Part shown: positions 59,423-64,000 of the stretch, piece by piece
How positions within the stretch are numbered: the stretch's first letter is position 1
Layout: each line of letters opens with the position of its first letter
Origin: Adineta steineri
Taxonomy: Eukaryota; Rotifera; Eurotatoria; Adinetida; Adinetidae
Length of the DNA stretch: 64,000 nucleotides
Direction of reading: 5' to 3'
NCBI GenBank assembly: GCA_905250115.1
Contig: CAJNOI010000110.1
Location: 248,001 to 312,000 of the forward strand
Program-made: the position numbers and the translations under genes
The notes under the pieces: generated by a model
Database searches by the model: none
What the model was told of the DNA's origin: nothing
What the model saw: the letters and a program-made list of their open reading frames with translations, nothing else

Positions 59423-60388
59423 ATGTATTGTATTGTTATTTGTATTTTAGATAATAAAAGTGAATTAGAAGATTTGCCAAATGAATTATTGTTTGATATA
59501 TTTAATTATTTAACAATAGAAGATTTAGATCATGCATTTAATAATCTTAATTCTCGATTTAATAATTTGTTATTATCAATTTATAATATGTTATTTATTT
59601 TTGATGACAATCCAAATTTCTTCTTAATTAAATCTTATGGGTTTAAAATAGCTCATTTAATTATTGATACTTCAAATGAATGTAATTTGAAAGAATTTTC
59701 AAATTTAAATTCGTTAATATTATATAATCGAGATCTGAATCATATTAAACAGATATGTCCACAAATGTTACCTAATCTTGTAAATTTATCATTTTTATTA
59801 GAATCAGATTTTCAGCTACCAATTCAATTAATAAATGGTATATTTTCAAATAAATTTCCATGTCTTCGTTATGTTAATTTAGGTTTGATAGATAAACCTT
59901 ATTCGAATTCATGGTTAATATCTCCTTCAATAAAATATGTATCAATACGTTGTAAGAATTCAATGATTATTTCAGATATTCTTTTATCATGTCCAAATCT
60001 TAATCATTTCCAATTAAATATTTTATGTAATTCGGATAGAAATAATATTAATTTATCTTCAATATTTATTCATTCACTTAAACGATTTACTTTATGGAGT
60101 GATGAAATAGAATTATCATATGATCTTATTGATAATCTTCTTTCTTATATTCCAAATATTCAACGTTTATATTTACAAACAAAATGTCAAATATCATTTA
60201 TTGATTTAGCTCAAAATCTTATTAATCGTTTACATTATTTATCACATTTTAGTTGTTTTATTACAGAATTAATAATGAAAAATCATAGAATTGATAGTTT
60301 AAATAATATTCACAAAATATCTTCATGTTTTAATCGAATTCAATGTATTGAAGAAAATGAAAATTTTAGAATTTTTGCAACTGATTAA
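59423..60388 (+). CDS. F-box protein
   Basis: A clear F-box at the N-terminus: LEDLPNELLFDIFNYLTIED, then LDHAFNNLNSRFNNLL, the classic start L..LP.E.L..IF.YL that binds Skp1. The remainder (about 260 residues) has repeating LPNLVNLSFLLE, CPNLNHFQLNIL and IPNIQRLYLQT segments of the irregular leucine-rich type. Taken from ATG 59423 it is one 321-residue exon. However, an acceptor (TTTTAG at 59445-59450) precedes the F-box core, and the short Met-led prefix MYCIVICILD may be intron sequence. The gene then would start upstream, possibly within the PDZ-like gene only 12 bp away. It is the same family type as the gene at 31.9 kb, though not a recent copy. Confidence 0.8.
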   Translation: MYCIVICILDNKSELEDLPNELLFDIFNYLTIEDLDHAFNNLNSRFNNLLLSIYNMLFIFDDNPNFFLIKSYGFKIAHLIIDTSNECNLKEFSNLNSLILYNRDLNHIKQICPQMLPNLVNLSFLLESDFQLPIQLINGIFSNKFPCLRYVNLGLIDKPYSNSWLISPSIKYVSIRCKNSMIISDILLSCPNLNHFQLNILCNSDRNNINLSSIFIHSLKRFTLWSDEIELSYDLIDNLLSYIPNIQRLYLQTKCQISFIDLAQNLINRLHYLSHFSCFITELIMKNHRIDSLNNIHKISSCFNRIQCIEENENFRIFATD

Positions 60389-60394
60389 TTTTTT

Positions 60395-61260
60395 ATTCAT
60401 GAAATATATTATTTTTAACTGAATTTGTCAATATGTTCAATAAATCTTTTATGTAAATACTTTCTTTTTCTATACATAATATAAGTAATATCAATAATTA
60501 AACTGAAATCAATAATGAAAAACTTTTTTCAATAATTATTGAGAAACTTCTTGCATTACAATGTATAGTCTATCGCTACGTCGTCTATTCAAAGATTTCT
60601 CATATGAAAATATTTATCAATCAAAGAGAAACGTTTATTAATGTAATAATGATTTAATCTACCATATTATGAAGATTAAATGTAATAGATGAGCGAAATA
60701 CATTGTCTAGAAGGTATTACAAGATAAATAGAGTTAGATGTTTATTATATCTGATCTTTATTACTTCAATATCTTCTATTTAAAACAACATTAACATAGA
60801 TATTTGTTTAAATGTGTACTCTGTTATTTCACAATTTTTTTGTTGGTTTTTAAGAATATTCTCTAAAGAAGATTTCATTGTTTTGTAATAAACATATCAT
60901 AGTTATAATATACTTAACAGTTGGACATACTTGCAACATTAGTTTTGTAATATTAAAGTAAACTTTCAATGATCTATTCTATTGAATTGCTTTACTAACA
61001 TAATATTATCTTGTGTTTGAATAACTTAAACACCTAGCCAAATATGTGCTTACTAAGCAAATTATTTCAAAATATAATATCATATATTATTATCTGTTGA
61101 TAAAACAATGTCAGATGACTATTTATCTTGTGTGACGTAATACAGCTGTCGGATTTCTGTTTTGGGTGCAATATATAATAACTTGTAAATTGAAGAGCAG
61201 AGCACCATTTACTTCTGAATTAATTACAAAACTGTGAATATATATCAGTATTAACTTATT
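60395..61260. other. Intergenic stretch, nothing recognised
   Basis: AT-rich; presumably holds the promoter of the oxidoreductase gene. No clear TATA or repeat. Confidence 0.5.
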
Positions 61261-61263
61261 ATC

Positions 61264-64000
61264 ATGTGTGAGTATCAAGGAAAAACTAAATATGAGCTAC
61301 TCAATCGTGAACAACATAAAATTGCTTTAGAAGCATCAAAATCAAGCGAACAGTTACAATCGCAGTAAGCATTTCTAATAGATAATCAATAATAATAATC
61401 TTGTCATTGATAGATCACGATGGTTACACACTTTTTTAATAACTCGTCATAAAACTTTCTATACAATTTTACTACTGCTATTTATTGTCAGTGGTGTTGT
61501 AGTCGTAGCATTCTATCAATATAGAGAGCACAAGAATGGCAATCAAGGTATAACAACTTTGATATTTCAGGAAAAACAAATAACATTTATAAATTCATAT
61601 TATGCATTTGAAGTTTACTCTTCTATTAAAAAAATGAAATTCCGTAACGGTTGACCGTGTCCATATATATGTCAAACTAGAAAGTTGAATTCACTTGTTT
61701 TAATTTTCCAAAACTCTTCAAAGGATGAGCAACCATGTGAATAAAATTCCTAAGAGAGACAGTGATGTCAATAAGGACAAATCTTCAAAGAAAGATTCAT
61801 TAAATAGTTGAATCGCTAAGTTTAATTTTCATATTTGACAGTACTACAAGCATCATGTTAACCAATTCTTATGATATTCTTCTTATCATACATTGCAGAA
61901 GTACCGACTGAGCGGTATGAGAACGATCAGTTGCGGATGAATATGGAAAAAATATCGACTTCAAAGGATAACAAAGATGAACTAATTCCTCAATTACGAG
62001 TAGCATCAATGCATGCAAGTGTTTTAAACTAGCTAACACATATATTTACTTTCTCTCATTGCAGCGAAGGCATAGGTCACCCGAAGCTCTTGGTCGTATG
62101 AATATTTATATTCGTAAATCTATTCAAAACGGCATCCAACAACGATCTCAACGATTTCGCTTTCCTGTAGCTCGTTATACTCGTCGAGAATTTCGTAAAT
62201 ATTGCAAGATTTATAAGACTCAACATATAACCAAGTCTTTTTTTTCAGCTTTACCCGGTCCGTTCATAAGTTTTATGCCTTGGATTCCAATATTTGCTGA
62301 TCGATTAACACGACAAACAATTATATATTCGTCTACAGGAAGTAATGAGTAGTTATATCTTCAGAAATATTCTCTAGCAAATATCCTTCTTAATAGTATA
62401 CATATTACCTCCATTAATTAATTTTTATGGTAAAATGTTTTCAATTGCGGAACTCATTATGTCTGGCTATGCTAGTCTTGTTGATGGCGGTTCTCAACCG
62501 ACAGGTCCCATCAATATGATACCTTATTTTCAACCAAGACCACGTTTGTTTTATTTCTAATCAATTTTTTCATATGTTTTTCTTGTAAACTTAGTGTATG
62601 GTACTAGTATACCGAGAATTAATCGATTGACAGGTGGTTTTGTTGGTGGTATTAAAACGGACTATAAATCTTTCAATATTCGAAAATATTCAAGAACACG
62701 TATCAATATAGATACTTCGTCTGAAACAGAAGAGAAAAACGAAGATGAGAATCAGACTCCTTCATATTCACAAGAAAGCAATAACAAACCAAAACCACAA
62801 CGTCGAATACGACCACAATCACGATCACGATCAAATTCTCCGTGTCAAAGTAATATTCCATTAGTACACTATTTTCTAATTATCTAGCAATTCTATTGTA
62901 GACAAACAAGATTCTATATACGATTATATTGTTGTTGGCTCAGGTGCAGGTGGTGCAACAATAGCTACACGTTTAGCATTGAATAATTTTAAAGTATTGT
63001 TAATCGAAGCTGGTCCTGACTATGATGATGGTATTACAAGAACACCAAGATTTTGGCAACTTGCTCAATTAAATCCGAATATAACCGTTAATTTTAATCC
63101 TTATCTCTATTCAGAAAAAGATAATATAACAATACAATATCCAAGAGGTGTAACTTTAGGTGGTAGTGCAGAAATCAATGTTATGGTAGCAATGACAGCA
63201 AATCCATTAGAATGGGATTATATAGAAAAAGTTACCGGTGATTCAAATTGGAACTATAAAAATATTGAAAACAAATATGAAAAATTGGCAGACGATTGTC
63301 AGTATTGTAAGAATGATGATGACAATAGGCATGGTTGGTTAAATACTACCGTATCAGTTTATCAAGATCTATTGCCATTGAGTGAGACAAATCCTCTTTT
63401 TAATCATTTAATTAATGATATTAAAACAAAAGTGAAATTTAATGGAAATATTAATGAAAAAAATGATTACGATAGTTATTTCTATTCACCTGAATCAGTT
63501 ACTAAAGAAACAGGCATAAGAAGTAGTTCTTATAAACGTATAAAAAATGTACAAAATATAAAAAAGTCAAATTTACATGTATGCACAAATACTTTTGTTA
63601 CAAAATTAATTATTGATCCACAGAAAAAAGAAGCATGTGGTGTTGAATATATTAATGGTTCATATTTATATAAAGCAAGTTCATTAGCATCACAGACTCT
63701 AAATAGTAATCAATTGAAAAAATCTTCAATTTATGCAAAACGTGAAATTATTGTGTCAGGTGGACAATGGATGACGCCGCAATTATTACAATTGAGTGGT
63801 ATTGGTGATAAAGATTTATTAAAAAAATTTGGAATTCCAGTTATACAAGGTTTACCTGGTGTTGGTATTAATCAACAAGATCGTTCGGAAGGAGTATATG
63901 TTGTTAAATTAAAAGAAAATGTTAATATAGCTGGTATAAGAAGTATTAATTGTACATACAATGCTACACCTGATGATCCATGTTTAATTGATTATATGAA
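61264..64000 (+). CDS. Membrane-anchored GMC oxidoreductase (partial, runs off the window)
   Basis: A flavoprotein of the glucose-methanol-choline family, which oxidises alcohols with FAD. Exons: 61264-61364 (MCEYQGKTKYELLNREQ); about 61416-61548, with one membrane span (FYTILLLLFIVSGVVVVAFY); about 61900-62010; 62065-62345; about 62396-62549; 62596-62849 (acidic Ser/Thr and an RPQSRSRSNSP stretch); then from about 62902 the catalytic part. Motifs: YDYIVVGSGAGG with EAGPDYDD (FAD site), RGVTLGGSAEINVMV (first GMC signature with Ala for the second Ser), and SGGQWMTPQLLQLSGIG (second signature). The type II topology puts the enzyme outside the cell or in the lumen. The catalytic His/Asn pair lies beyond the window. 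The donor CGA|GTAGCA after 61999 is weak but keeps the frame. Confidence 0.88.

Noticed and set aside
1..64000. CRISPR arrays, operons, ribosome-binding sites, prophage or insertion sequences of bacterial type
   Set aside because: None seen; gene structure with spliceosomal introns is eukaryotic throughout, so bacterial regulatory signals are not expected.

Overview
The window reads as nuclear DNA of a small metazoan, most likely a bdelloid rotifer. It is very AT-rich (roughly three quarters A+T), its genes carry many short (about 45-80 bp) GT-AG introns, and it holds animal-specific families (NEDD1, phospholipase D with a PX domain, a transferrin, a prominin-like protein, rhodopsin-type receptors) next to an intronless gene of bacterial type. 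The organism is inferred from this mix; no marker gene here fixes the species. Two runs of exactly 100 N (22500-22599, 53090-53189) are scaffold gaps.

Layout. 1-12.4 kb is a cluster of four related minus-strand genes (A-D) for a small membrane protein with a Gln/Ser/Tyr-rich cytoplasmic tail, one membrane segment and a poly-threonine outer domain. Copies B, C and D stop exactly at the terminal inverted repeat of a decayed mariner element. Copy A keeps what looks like the ancestral last exon but is itself broken. An orphan 203-residue gene lies between B and C. 13.9-19.0 kb (minus) is a phospholipase D gene with about 21 exons. 24.5-27.8 kb (plus) is a five-membrane-span prominin-like gene. 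28.3-29.3 kb (minus) is an intronless seven-helix receptor. 31.9-33.4 kb (plus) is an F-box-like gene. 35.1-37.9 kb (minus) is a 924-residue intronless phosphoenolpyruvate-carboxylase-like gene. 41.2-43.3 kb holds two small membrane proteins. A tRNA-Asp lies at 44.2 kb. 45.0-48.9 kb (minus) has a TraB-domain gene and NEDD1. 49.3-53.3 kb (plus) is a membrane-anchored two-lobed transferrin interrupted by the second gap. 55.4-56.5 kb (plus) is a second seven-helix receptor. 57.8-60.4 kb (plus) is a PDZ-like gene running almost directly into an F-box gene. 61.3 kb to the end (plus) is a membrane-anchored GMC oxidoreductase that runs off the window.

The genes are unrelated single units with their own introns; there are no operons. 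The points that most deserve attention are the PEP-carboxylase-like gene (candidate horizontal transfer with altered active-site motifs), the poly-Thr family truncated by a transposon and then multiplied, the transferrin that has lost most iron ligands, the possible PDZ/F-box read-through, and recurrent short GT-rich foldbacks that resemble telomeric sequence.
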